This document shows, piece by piece, positions 18,543-26,055 of a DNA stretch of 64,000 nucleotides. Where the stretch lies: the NCBI RefSeq assembly GCF_001425025.1, contig NZ_LMDE01000011.1, positions 415,324 through 479,323 on the forward strand, in the 5' to 3' direction. Position 1 is the first letter of the stretch, and the number at the start of each line of letters is the position of its first letter. Made by a program: the position numbers and the translations under genes. This stretch comes from Nocardioides sp. Root122. GTDB taxonomy: Bacteria > Actinomycetota > Actinomycetes > Propionibacteriales > Nocardioidaceae. The notes under the pieces are model-generated. The model made no database searches, was not told the origin of the DNA, and worked only from the letters and a program-made list of their open reading frames with translations.

Positions 18543-19478
18543 ATGCGGGCTCGGGAGCGCAGCAGCGGGTTGGGTGCACGGGTCGCCGTGGAGCCACGGC
18601 GGTTCTACGACGGCGGCCGGCTGGCCCACGACGGCGGCCCCGGCGAGCCGCCCGATCCGGGCTCCGACATGAGGATCGTGCTCGAGCGCCACTCCGAGGA
18701 GGGCGTGGAGACCTTCGCCCTCGAGCGGCGTCTGGCCTACCTCGACCGTCACGTCGGTGAGATCCTGGTGCCGGCAGATCCGGGCTTCCGCACCGACCTC
18801 ACGTCGGTGCCGGCGTTGTTCACCTGGCTGGTGCCCAAGACCGGTGCCCACCTACCGGCCGCCCTCCTGCACGACGCGCTGGTGGCCGGCCGCGGCGACC
18901 CCACGTCCTACGTCTCCACCGCGGGCGTCGACATCGACCGGGTGACGGCCGACCGGATCTTCCGCGACGCGATGGCCGACACCGGCACCGGTGTGGTCCG
19001 GCGCTGGATCGTCTGGACGGCCGTCACGGTGGCGACGGTCTTCGTGGGGCGGGCCGTGCCCTGGTCGCCCGCGAAGCACTGGTCCTACCGGGTCGCCGCA
19101 GCCCTCACGATCGCCACGATCCTCTACCTGGGTTACAGCTCGACGAGCGACCTGCTCGACCAGGCGTGGATCGGGGCGGTCGAGGTGCCGTGGATGGGCG
19201 ACCGCCCGTTCTGGGTCGAGCTGGTCGGCGGCTTCTCCGGCGCGGTCGTGCTGCCGCTCGCGCTGAGCCTGCTGTGGGGGCGGCTCCGGATGGCGGGTGC
19301 GATCGCCGGGGTGATGCTCGCGGTGCTGCTGCACGTCACCGTCGGGCTTGCCGTCATCGCGGCGGCCTACCTCGCCCTGGAGCGGCTGGCCCGGCGCTCG
19401 CCCGTCGCGGCCTGGACGCTCGCCGCGGTCGTGGTCGGCGGGTCCCTCGTCACCTTCGGGGCGCTCAGCCTCGGCTGA
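18543..19478 (+). CDS. DUF1353 protein with C-terminal membrane helices
   Basis: A 311-aa protein. The N-terminal half holds the DUF1353 signature: VPADPGFRTDLTSVPALFTWLVPKTG (about 76-101) followed by PAALLHDALV. The second half adds four or five hydrophobic helices (from ~155), an extension not expected in phage-type DUF1353 proteins. Function unknown. CAGACT lies 6 nt before the ATG. The 3' end overlaps a small frameshifted gene on the other strand by 14 nt. Confidence 0.72.
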   Translation: MRARERSSGLGARVAVEPRRFYDGGRLAHDGGPGEPPDPGSDMRIVLERHSEEGVETFALERRLAYLDRHVGEILVPADPGFRTDLTSVPALFTWLVPKTGAHLPAALLHDALVAGRGDPTSYVSTAGVDIDRVTADRIFRDAMADTGTGVVRRWIVWTAVTVATVFVGRAVPWSPAKHWSYRVAAALTIATILYLGYSSTSDLLDQAWIGAVEVPWMGDRPFWVELVGGFSGAVVLPLALSLLWGRLRMAGAIAGVMLAVLLHVTVGLAVIAAAYLALERLARRSPVAAWTLAAVVVGGSLVTFGALSLG

Positions 19479-19675
19479 CGCCGATCTGCGCGAGCCAGCG
19501 GCCCGCGAACGTGTCGGGGGGGCAGGTCCTCGGTGACCAGGTGCAGGCCCGACTGGAAGGCGAACGCCACCAGCCCCAGCGCCGCGGCGGTGACCACCAT
19601 GCCGCTGACGTTGCGCGGGAACGCATCCCCAGTACGACGACCGGGAGTGACCGATGGTTTCGTGACTCCGCTCAC
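19465..19675 (-). pseudogene. small membrane-protein gene broken by a G7 homopolymer
   Basis: The minus strand reads VSGVTKPSVTPGRRTG, then a hydrophobic helix VVTAAALGLVAFAF, then HLVTEDLPP, and shifts at a run of seven G (plus strand 19516-19522). With six G the frame continues DTFAGRWLAQIGVSRG and ends at a TGA (19465-19467), giving exactly 69 aa. That continuation looks like real protein, while the uncorrected frame is arginine-rich. It could be a sequencing error or a genuine phase-variable or dead gene. No family recognised. Confidence 0.45.
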
Positions 19676-19681
19676 CGGACC

Positions 19682-19732
19682 GGGACGAAGCGCCCGGTCG
19701 GCGTCTGGGACGGGGACGAAGCGCCCGCTCAG
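19682..19732 (-). repeat. two inverted relatives of the 17.2-kb 31-bp repeat
   Basis: GGGACGAAGCGCCCGGTC (19682-19699) and GGGGACGAAGCGCCCGCTCAG (19712-19732, 21 bp) are reverse complements of the CTGACCGGGCACTTCGTCCCC unit with one or two changes. With 17201-17279 they bracket the glycosyltransferase, DUF1353 and broken gene in opposite orientation. The rest of 19479-19774 holds no gene beyond the broken ORF. Confidence 0.7.
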
Positions 19733-19774
19733 TGCCTCAGCCCCGAGGACGCGCGAGCGGAGCGAGCGCCAATG

Positions 19775-20512
19775 TCACCGCAGCGAGTACGTCGCGAGCG
19801 AGACGCCGATGTAGTGGGCGACAAAGGCGAGGACCGTGAAGGAGTGGAACACCTCGTGGAACCCGAACCAGTGGGGCGAGGGGTCGGGGCGCTTGAGGCC
19901 GTAGACCACGCCGCCGAGGGTGTAGAGGATGCCGCCGACCGCGACGAGCACCAGCGTGGCGATGGCGACGCCGGAGCTGAACCGGTCGGCGCCCTCCATG
20001 AACTGCGGGATGAAGAAGACCGCCGCCCAGCCGAGTGCGAGGTACATCGGCGTGTAGAGCCAGCGGGGCGCGTCGATCCAGAACACGCGGAAGAACACGC
20101 CGCCGATCGCAGCGCCCCACACGATGGCCAAGAGGGTCGTGCGCGCGGTGCCGTCCAGGAAGAGCAGGGCGTAGGGCGTGTAGGTGCCGGCGATGAGCAC
20201 GAAGATGTTGGCGTGGTCGAAGCGCCGCAGGAAGGCCCAGGTGCGGGGCGACCAGGTGCCGCGGTGGTAGATCGCGGAGACGGTGAAGACGAGCAGGGCC
20301 GAGAGCGCGAACGCCGCGGAGCCCACGCGCGTGGAGGCGGTGGGGGAGAGCGCCACCAGGACGATGCCCGCGGCGAGCGCGAGCGGGGCGGTGCAGGCGT
20401 GCAGCCAGCCGCGGAGCTTGGGCTTCACCTCGGCCATCTTGTCGTGCATCATCTCGCCCGCTCGCTCGACGGCGTTCTCCACGCGGTCGCGGGGCGTCAC
20501 AGGCTTGTCCAT
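19775..20512 (-). CDS. hemolysin III family membrane protein (PAQR/TrhA type)
   Basis: A 245-aa seven-helix protein of the hemolysin III/PAQR family. Conserved metal-site features are SAIYHRG (H83), RFDHANIFVLIAGTYTP, and the C-terminal HEVFHSFTVLAF (histidines near 218 and 222). Bacterial relatives affect membrane lipid homeostasis rather than acting as true hemolysins. It matches Rv1085c in position, divergent from the isoprenyl synthase as in mycobacteria. TACTTT lies 6 nt before the ATG. Confidence 0.9.
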   Translation of the reverse strand: MDKPVTPRDRVENAVERAGEMMHDKMAEVKPKLRGWLHACTAPLALAAGIVLVALSPTASTRVGSAAFALSALLVFTVSAIYHRGTWSPRTWAFLRRFDHANIFVLIAGTYTPYALLFLDGTARTTLLAIVWGAAIGGVFFRVFWIDAPRWLYTPMYLALGWAAVFFIPQFMEGADRFSSGVAIATLVLVAVGGILYTLGGVVYGLKRPDPSPHWFGFHEVFHSFTVLAFVAHYIGVSLATYSLR

Positions 20513-20518
20513 GGTGAG

Positions 20519-20524
20519 AAAGTA
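20519..20524 (-). promoter_or_regulatory. leaderless -10 box (TACTTT) for hemolysin III
   Basis: Minus-strand TACTTT lies 6 nt before ATG 20512. Confidence 0.45.
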
Positions 20525-20580
20525 CCCAACACGGGGTGAGCCACGCAGCCGTTGGCGACGAGTGGCCCGTCACACGGCGT

Positions 20581-20586
20581 TACCAT
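20581..20586 (+). promoter_or_regulatory. leaderless -10 box (TACCAT) for the isoprenyl synthase
   Basis: TACCAT lies 6 nt before GTG 20593 and favours that start over the GTG at 20602. Confidence 0.45.
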
Positions 20587-20592
20587 CGGCAG

Positions 20593-21372
20593 GTGGTCAA
20601 GGTGAAGGACGCGCTGCGGGGGGTGCTCTACCCGGCGTACGAGGCCCGGGTGGTCAAGTCCCTGCCCCAGGACCAGATCCCGCAGCACGTCGGCGTGATG
20701 CTCGACGGCAACCGGCGCTGGGCCAAGGCCGTGGGCCTCAACACCGCCGAGGGCTACCAGGCCGGTGCCGACAACATCCGCCCGCTCCTCGGCTGGTGCG
20801 AGGAGGTGGGCGTCAAGGTCGTGACGCTGTGGCTGCTCTCCAGCGACAACCTCACCAACCGCCCGCCCGAGCAGATGACCGGGCTGCTGAAGATCATCGA
20901 GGGCGCGGTCGAGTCGCTCGCCGAGGCCCGGCGCTGGCGGATCCACCCGGTCGGCGCGCTCGACCTGCTGCCCACCGAGACCGCCGAGCGGCTCAAGGCG
21001 GCCGAGGAGGCGACCCGCGACATCGACGGGCTCCTGGTCAACGTGGCCGTGGGCTACGGCGGTCGGCGCGAGATCGCCGACGCCGTGCGCGCCCTGCTCG
21101 CCGACCACGCGGCCAAGGGCACCTCGCTGGAGGAGCTCGCCGACCTCATCGACGTCGAGCACATCGCCGAGCACCTCTACACCAAGGGCCAGCCCGACCC
21201 CGACCTGGTGATCCGGACGTCCGGCGAGCAGCGGCTGGGCGGTTTCCTGCTGTGGCAGTCGGCCAACTCGGAGTTCTACTTCTGCGAGGCACTGTGGCCC
21301 GACTTCCGACGCGTCGACTTCCTGCGCGCCATCCGGGCGTACGCCGCGCGTGAGCGCCGCTTCGGCGGCTGA
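20593..21372 (+). CDS. short-chain Z-isoprenyl diphosphate synthase (Rv1086-like)
   Basis: A 259-aa cis-prenyltransferase. The catalytic aspartate is D38 in VGVMLDGNRRWAKAVG; the other family blocks are LWLLSSDNLTNRP, VNVAVGYGGRREI and LVIRTSGEQRLGGFLLWQS, with the final FCEALWPDFR. In M. tuberculosis the paralog Rv1086 makes short Z,E-farnesyl diphosphate for decaprenyl phosphate. The similar setting next to hemolysin III suggests that role rather than being the only undecaprenyl synthase. Confidence 0.9.
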   Translation: MVKVKDALRGVLYPAYEARVVKSLPQDQIPQHVGVMLDGNRRWAKAVGLNTAEGYQAGADNIRPLLGWCEEVGVKVVTLWLLSSDNLTNRPPEQMTGLLKIIEGAVESLAEARRWRIHPVGALDLLPTETAERLKAAEEATRDIDGLLVNVAVGYGGRREIADAVRALLADHAAKGTSLEELADLIDVEHIAEHLYTKGQPDPDLVIRTSGEQRLGGFLLWQSANSEFYFCEALWPDFRRVDFLRAIRAYAARERRFGG

Positions 21373-21467
21373 CGAATCGTTACCCTGCCGGCCACCTCGC
21401 GTTCGGGCGTGTCGCCCCGGATCGGGGGAGGGGCGGGCGTACTTTCGCGGCATCGGCAGGTGGGGAA

Positions 21468-21490
21468 GCTTGCCGTACCGGGAGGCAAGC
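21468..21490 (+). other. hairpin in the phoH2 leader region
   Basis: GCTTGCC (21468-21474) pairs with GGCAAGC (21484-21490) around a 9-nt loop, in the 209-nt gap between the isoprenyl synthase and phoH2. The gap also contains TACCCT near 21381, a possible promoter giving a long leader. No coding sequence or known riboswitch is recognised in the gap. Confidence 0.35.
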
Positions 21491-21581
21491 CTTGGGCACT
21501 CAGATGGGAGCTCTCCGGTCCGTTGAATGACATCGGGCCGGGCGAGGAGTGCGCGCGCCGACCCGCAGCAAGGGGTTAGTC

Positions 21582-22931
21582 GTGGCCAGCAAGACCTCAT
21601 CGCCCAGCTCCGCATCGCCCGACCGTGTATCGCCCGACCGAGTCACCTACGTCCTGGACACCAGCGTCCTCCTCGCCGATCCGGGGGCGCTGAAGCGCTT
21701 CGCGGAGCACGAGGTCGTGCTGCCGGTGGTCGTGATCACCGAGCTGGAGGGCAAGCGGCACCACCCCGAGCTCGGGTTCTTCGCCCGCTCGGCCCTGCGC
21801 GCGCTCGACGAGCTGCGCATCCTGCACGGACGCCTCGACGAGCCGGTCCCGATCGGCACCGAGGGCGGCACCGTGCGTGTCGAGCTCAACCACACCGACC
21901 CCGAGTCGCTGCCGTCGGGCTTCCGGCTCGGTGACAACGACACCCGGATCCTGGCCGTGGCCCGCAACCTCGCCAACGAGGGCAACACGGTCACCCTGGT
22001 CTCCAAGGACCTGCCGCTGCGGATCAAGGCCTCGGCAGTCGGCCTCGACGCGCAGGAGTACCGCGCGGAGGCGATCAGCGACTCCGACACCGGCTACACC
22101 GGGATGACCGAGCTCGAGGTGCCGGCCGCCGACCTCGACGAGCTCTACGAGGACGGCGTGATCGACCTCGCCGACGCCCGCGACCTGCCCTGCCACAACG
22201 GGCTCGTCCTGTTGTCCGACCGCGGTACGGCGCTGGCCCGGGTCGGCGCCGACAAGCGCGTCCACCTCGTGCGCGGCGACCGTGACGCGTTCGGCATCCA
22301 CGGCCGGTCCGCCGAGCAGCGGGTGGCGCTGGAGATGCTGCTCGACCCCGAGGTCGGCATCGTGTCCCTCGGCGGCCGGGCGGGCACCGGCAAGTCGGCG
22401 ATGGCGCTGTGCGCGGGCCTCGAGGCGGTCATGGAGCGCCGCCAGCACAAGAAGGTGGTCGTCTTCCGTCCGCTGTTCGCCGTCGGCGGGCAGGAGCTCG
22501 GCTACCTGCCGGGCTCCGAGGGCGAGAAGATGTCGCCCTGGGCGCAGGCGGTCTTCGACACCCTGGGTGCGCTGACCTCGCCCGACGTCATCGACGAGGT
22601 GATGGGCCGCGGCATGCTCGAGGTGATGCCGCTGACCCACATCCGCGGCCGCTCGCTGCACGACGCCTTCGTGATCGTCGACGAGGCGCAGTCGCTGGAG
22701 CGGAACGTGCTCCTGACCGTGCTCTCCCGGATCGGTGCCAACTCCAAGGTGGTGCTGACCCACGACGTGGCCCAGCGCGACAACCTGCGGGTCGGTCGCC
22801 ACGACGGCATCGTCGCGGTCGTGGAGAAGCTCAAGGGTCACCCGCTCTTCGCCCACGTGACGCTGACCCGCTCCGAGCGCTCGCCGATCGCCGCGCTCGT
22901 GACCGAGATGCTGGAGAACGTCACCCTCTGA
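21582..22931 (+). CDS. phoH2: PhoH2: PIN-domain RNase fused to PhoH-type ATPase/helicase
   Basis: A 449-aa fusion. The N-terminal PIN domain (about 22-150) has D26 in [11 protein letters not shown] and further acidic residues in VITELEGKR and [11 protein letters not shown]. The C-terminal PhoH ATPase (about 240-449) has Walker [13 protein letters not shown] (near 265) and Walker [12 protein letters not shown] (near 364). Mycobacterial PhoH2 unwinds and cleaves RNA and is the toxin of phoAT-phoH2; no clear phoAT ORF is seen here. AAGGGG lies 7-8 nt before the chosen GTG. Confidence 0.9.
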   Translation: MASKTSSPSSASPDRVSPDRVTYVLDTSVLLADPGALKRFAEHEVVLPVVVITELEGKRHHPELGFFARSALRALDELRILHGRLDEPVPIGTEGGTVRVELNHTDPESLPSGFRLGDNDTRILAVARNLANEGNTVTLVSKDLPLRIKASAVGLDAQEYRAEAISDSDTGYTGMTELEVPAADLDELYEDGVIDLADARDLPCHNGLVLLSDRGTALARVGADKRVHLVRGDRDAFGIHGRSAEQRVALEMLLDPEVGIVSLGGRAGTGKSAMALCAGLEAVMERRQHKKVVVFRPLFAVGGQELGYLPGSEGEKMSPWAQAVFDTLGALTSPDVIDEVMGRGMLEVMPLTHIRGRSLHDAFVIVDEAQSLERNVLLTVLSRIGANSKVVLTHDVAQRDNLRVGRHDGIVAVVEKLKGHPLFAHVTLTRSERSPIAALVTEMLENVTL

Positions 22932-22951
22932 TCCACCCCTGCATCACGCAG

Positions 22952-22986
22952 CACGTCGGCCCGGTGCGAAGCGCCGGGCCGACGTG
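22952..22986 (+). terminator. intrinsic terminator after phoH2
   Basis: A perfect 11-bp stem CACGTCGGCCC (22952-22962) / GGGCCGACGTG (22976-22986) continues inward as GGTGC-GAA-GCGCC and is followed by TTCT. The remaining 270 nt to the next start show no gene; they form a long, slightly less GC-rich leader for the transglycosylase gene. Confidence 0.8.
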
Positions 22987-23257
22987 TTCTCCGCTACGCG
23001 GGTCGCCCTGTCCGGGGCTGGAGTGACCCGTGCGATCGGTGTGGCGGCTGTGACGCAAGGGACATGGTCAATTCGGGCGTTCGGTTTGCACGCTCCCGTG
23101 GCCTCATGCATGGTGGCTCGTGACCGTTTCGTGATCTTGGGTCGTGGGCAGGGCAGTGGATCGCCGTCTCGACGCCTGGTTCCTCCTGCTCCACGAGCAC
23201 GCCGGTCGGGGCACCCCCGCGCCCACACCCCTGTCGTCAACCCCCCGTGAGCTCCCT

Positions 23258-23947
23258 GTGTCGAAGTCCGACAAGTACGTCCCCACGCACCGCGCCCCTG
23301 GCAAGCACAAGGCTGCGCGTGCCCCCCGCCGAGCCCTGCGCTCCGGCCTGGCCCTGACCGGGCTGGCCGCCGCTGTCACCGGCGTCACGATCTCCGGCGG
23401 CATGATGTCCAGCGACCCGTCGCTGACGCCCGCCGCTGCGGATGTCGCGGACACCTCCAGTGCCGCTGGTGCGGCCAGTGGCGCGGACTCCGCGACCGGC
23501 GGCGCCACGATGAGCGCGGCCGAGCTCGAGGAGCGTGCGGCCAGCACGCCGGTCTCCCGCTCCTCGCGCCGCGTGCGCCCGGCTGCGGAGAAGGCGGCGG
23601 CGCTGTCCGTCTCCTCCGGCGCGGCCGTCACGAAGTCCGAGAAGCTCTCCGAGGGCGACCCGCGCGACATCGCCCGCGCCCTGCTGCCGGCGTACGGCTT
23701 CTCCTCCGACCAGTTCTCCTGCCTCGACTCCCTCTACATGAGCGAGTCGGGCTGGCGGATCGACGCGGACAACCCGACCTCGTCGGCCTACGGCATCCCG
23801 CAGGCGCTGACCCAGCTGCACGACCTGCCGGCCGACTACATGACCTCGGCCGAGTCGCAGATCCGCTGGGGGCTGGAGTACATCCAGGGCTCCTACGGCA
23901 CGCCCTGCAGCGCGTGGAGCTTCAAGGCCAGCCACGGCTGGTACTGA
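23258..23947 (+). CDS. secreted transglycosylase-like (SLT-fold) cell-wall protein
   Basis: A 229-aa protein with a basic N-terminus, a hydrophobic stretch (about 32-53, SGLALTGLAAAVTGVTISGG), an alanine/serine-rich linker, and a C-terminal lysozyme-like domain (about 145-229). The domain has CLDSLYMSESGWRIDADNP (catalytic glutamate near 165), AYGIPQAL, and a closing CSAWSFKASHGWY; the two cysteines probably bond. It probably cleaves or remodels peptidoglycan. The GTG start (VSKSDKY) is chosen because upstream in-frame sequence looks non-coding. Confidence 0.8.
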   Translation: MSKSDKYVPTHRAPGKHKAARAPRRALRSGLALTGLAAAVTGVTISGGMMSSDPSLTPAAADVADTSSAAGAASGADSATGGATMSAAELEERAASTPVSRSSRRVRPAAEKAAALSVSSGAAVTKSEKLSEGDPRDIARALLPAYGFSSDQFSCLDSLYMSESGWRIDADNPTSSAYGIPQALTQLHDLPADYMTSAESQIRWGLEYIQGSYGTPCSAWSFKASHGWY

Positions 23948-23959
23948 GCAGGACGCGCC

Positions 23960-24595
23960 TCAGCGCACCTGCTCGGCGTGAGCGGTGGTCGGCTCGGCGC
24001 CGAGGTCGTCGGCCGTCGAGACCAGTAGTCCGCCGAGCATGAACGCCGTGATCGCGGCCACCAGCGTGGGCGTGGCGAGGTCGGGGATGAAACGGCGTGC
24101 ACCCACCGGGGTGGCGCCGTGGTACTCGTGCGTCAGCGCGTGGCCCTTGCCGCGGGTGAGCAGGTAGCGGTTGACCGGCCAGGCCGCGAAGAAGGCGACG
24201 GTCAGCGCGAGCATCATCGAGAGCCAGAACGTGGGGTTGACCAGCCCGGCGTCCATCGCCCCGGGGACCACCAGGACCACCAGGTTGTCGACCACCTCCA
24301 TGGTCGCGATCGACAGGGTGTCGGCGGCGAGGACGACCGTGAGCGCCGCGCCCACACCCAGCCCCGCGCGCAGCAGCGGCAGCGTCGAGAGCGTGTAGCC
24401 GAAGACGAACGCCAGCGCGATCGCGATCGCCACGGTCGCGAGGTTGCCGAGCCCCAGCGAAGTCCCGACGACGAGGCCGAGGATCTCGCCGATCGCACAG
24501 CCGGTGAGGCAGTGCAGGGTCGCCGACACCGCCATCGCGTTGGTGCTGCCCATCCCGTGGTGCTGCTCGTGGTCGTCGTGCATGGTGTGGTCCAT
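23960..24595 (-). CDS. DUF4396 membrane protein with His/Met-rich N-terminus
   Basis: A 211-aa membrane protein with about six helices. It opens MDHTMHDDHEQHHGMG, a likely metal-binding segment, then has the DUF4396 signature ATLHCLTGCAIGEILGLVVG with a Cys-x3-Cys-like pair in a helix. Function unknown; the residues suggest handling of copper or another soft metal. A CsoR-type operator sits right before the start codon, making copper-inducible expression likely. fumC ends 38 nt upstream and is on the same strand. Confidence 0.82.
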   Translation of the reverse strand: MDHTMHDDHEQHHGMGSTNAMAVSATLHCLTGCAIGEILGLVVGTSLGLGNLATVAIAIALAFVFGYTLSTLPLLRAGLGVGAALTVVLAADTLSIATMEVVDNLVVLVVPGAMDAGLVNPTFWLSMMLALTVAFFAAWPVNRYLLTRGKGHALTHEYHGATPVGARRFIPDLATPTLVAAITAFMLGGLLVSTADDLGAEPTTAHAEQVR

Positions 24596-24602
24596 CGGGA
24601 CA

Positions 24603-24623
24603 ACATACCCCCAGGGGGTATGT
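24603..24623. promoter_or_regulatory. CsoR-type copper operator overlapping a leaderless promoter
   Basis: ACATACCCCC (24603-24612), a single A, then GGGGGTATGT (24614-24623): a perfect 10-bp inverted repeat matching the CsoR/RcnR-family G/C-tract operator. On the minus strand it overlaps TATGTT (24602-24607), a -10 box 6 nt before ATG 24595. A repressor bound here would block initiation. Confidence 0.75.
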
Positions 24624-24632
24624 ATGTCGAGG

Positions 24633-26024
24633 TCAGGTCGAGGAGGGTCGCGTCATCGAGGTGACGTCGAGGGCGGCGTCGAGCTGCTCCTCGGTCAGGT
24701 CTCCGCGCTCGACGTAGCCCATCGCGATCACGGTCTCGCGGATCGTGGCGCCGTCGGCGAGGGCCTTCTTGGCGACCTTGGCGGCCTGCTCGTAGCCGAT
24801 GTGCGCGTTGAGCGGGGTGACCACGGACGGGGAGGACTCGGCGTAGCGGCGCATCCGCGCCGCGTCGCCGGTGATGCCGTCGACGCACCGCTCCGCGAGC
24901 AGGACGGTCGAGGTCGACAGCACGTGGACCGACTCGAGCAGGGCGTGCGCCATCACCGGCATCATCACGTTGAGCTCGAAGGAACCGGACGCGCCTGCCC
25001 AGGCGATCGTGGCGTCGTTGCCGACGACGCGCGCGCACACCATCAGCGTCGCCTCGGGCAGCACCGGGTTCACCTTGCCGGGCATGATGCTCGATCCCGG
25101 CTGGAGGTCGGGGAGGTGGATCTCGGCGAGGCCCGTCGTGGGGCCCGACGACATCCAGCGCAGGTCGTTGCAGATCTTGGTGAGCCCGACAGCGATCGTG
25201 CGCAGCACCCCGGACAGCTCGACGAGCGAGTCGCGCGTGCCCTGTGCCTCGAAGTGGTCGCGGGCCTCGGTGAAGGGCTGGCCGGTCCGCTCCGCCAGCG
25301 CGGCGATCGCGCGCTCGGCGAAGGCCGCTGGGGTGTTGATCCCGGTGCCGACGGCGGTGCCGCCGAGCGGCAGCTCGCGGACGCGGGGGAGCACCGACTC
25401 GAGCCGCTCGATCCCGAGCCGCAGCGTGGCGGCGTACGCGCCCATCTCCTGGCCGAGCGTCACCGGGGTGGCGTCCATGAGGTGGGTGCGCCCGGACTTC
25501 ACGGTGTCGGCGAACTCCTCGGCCTTGCCCTCGAACGATGTGGCGAGGCGGTCGAGGGCCGGCACCAGGTCGTCGACGACGGCGAGGGTGGCGGCGACGT
25601 GGATGCTCGTCGGGAAGGTGTCGTTGCTGCTCTGCGAGGCGTTGACCTGGTCGTTGGGGTGGACCTCGACGCCCGCCTGCGCGGCCAGCGTCGCGATCAC
25701 CTCGTTGGCGTTCATGTTGGAGCTGGTGCCGGAGCCGGTCTGGAAGACGTCCAGGGGGAACTCGCTGTCGTGCTCCCCGGCGACGATGGCGTCCGCGGCG
25801 GCCACGATGGCCTGGGCCTGCTCGTGGCCGAGGACCCCGAGGCCGGCGTTGGCCGTCGCGGCTGCGGCCTTGACGTGCGCCAGTGCCTGGATGTGCCGCG
25901 GCTGCAGGGTCAGCCCGCTGATCGGGAAGTTCTCGACCGCCCGCTGCGTCTGGGCCCGCCAGAGGGCGTCGCGAGGCACGGCGACCTCGCCCATCGAGTC
26001 GTGCTCGGTGCGTGTCTCCGTCAT
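24633..26024 (-). CDS. fumC: class II fumarate hydratase
   Basis: A 463-aa Fe-independent fumarase that interconverts fumarate and malate in the TCA cycle. It has the fumarase/aspartase signature [11 protein letters not shown] (near 311-321), [27 protein letters not shown] and [18 protein letters not shown]. tuberculosis fum (Rv1098c) occupies the equivalent position. A second, unrelated class I fumarase lies 4.6 kb away. TACGGT lies 6 nt before the ATG. Confidence 0.95.
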   Translation of the reverse strand: MTETRTEHDSMGEVAVPRDALWRAQTQRAVENFPISGLTLQPRHIQALAHVKAAAATANAGLGVLGHEQAQAIVAAADAIVAGEHDSEFPLDVFQTGSGTSSNMNANEVIATLAAQAGVEVHPNDQVNASQSSNDTFPTSIHVAATLAVVDDLVPALDRLATSFEGKAEEFADTVKSGRTHLMDATPVTLGQEMGAYAATLRLGIERLESVLPRVRELPLGGTAVGTGINTPAAFAERAIAALAERTGQPFTEARDHFEAQGTRDSLVELSGVLRTIAVGLTKICNDLRWMSSGPTTGLAEIHLPDLQPGSSIMPGKVNPVLPEATLMVCARVVGNDATIAWAGASGSFELNVMMPVMAHALLESVHVLSTSTVLLAERCVDGITGDAARMRRYAESSPSVVTPLNAHIGYEQAAKVAKKALADGATIRETVIAMGYVERGDLTEEQLDAALDVTSMTRPSST

Positions 26025-26030
26025 CGTGCG

Positions 26031-26036
26031 ACCGTA
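26031..26036 (-). promoter_or_regulatory. leaderless -10 box (TACGGT) for fumC
   Basis: Minus-strand TACGGT lies 6 nt before ATG 26024. Confidence 0.45.
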
Positions 26037-26055
26037 CCCCCGGCAGGATGGGGCC

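Noticed and set aside
21276..21533. 85-aa minus-strand ORF between the isoprenyl synthase and phoH2
   Set aside because: It overlaps the isoprenyl synthase 3' end, has no RBS or -10 box, and shadow-like composition.
22987..23257. c-di-AMP (ydaO) riboswitch before the transglycosylase gene
   Set aside because: Such switches often precede cell-wall hydrolase genes in actinobacteria, but I could not find the conserved core sequences here.
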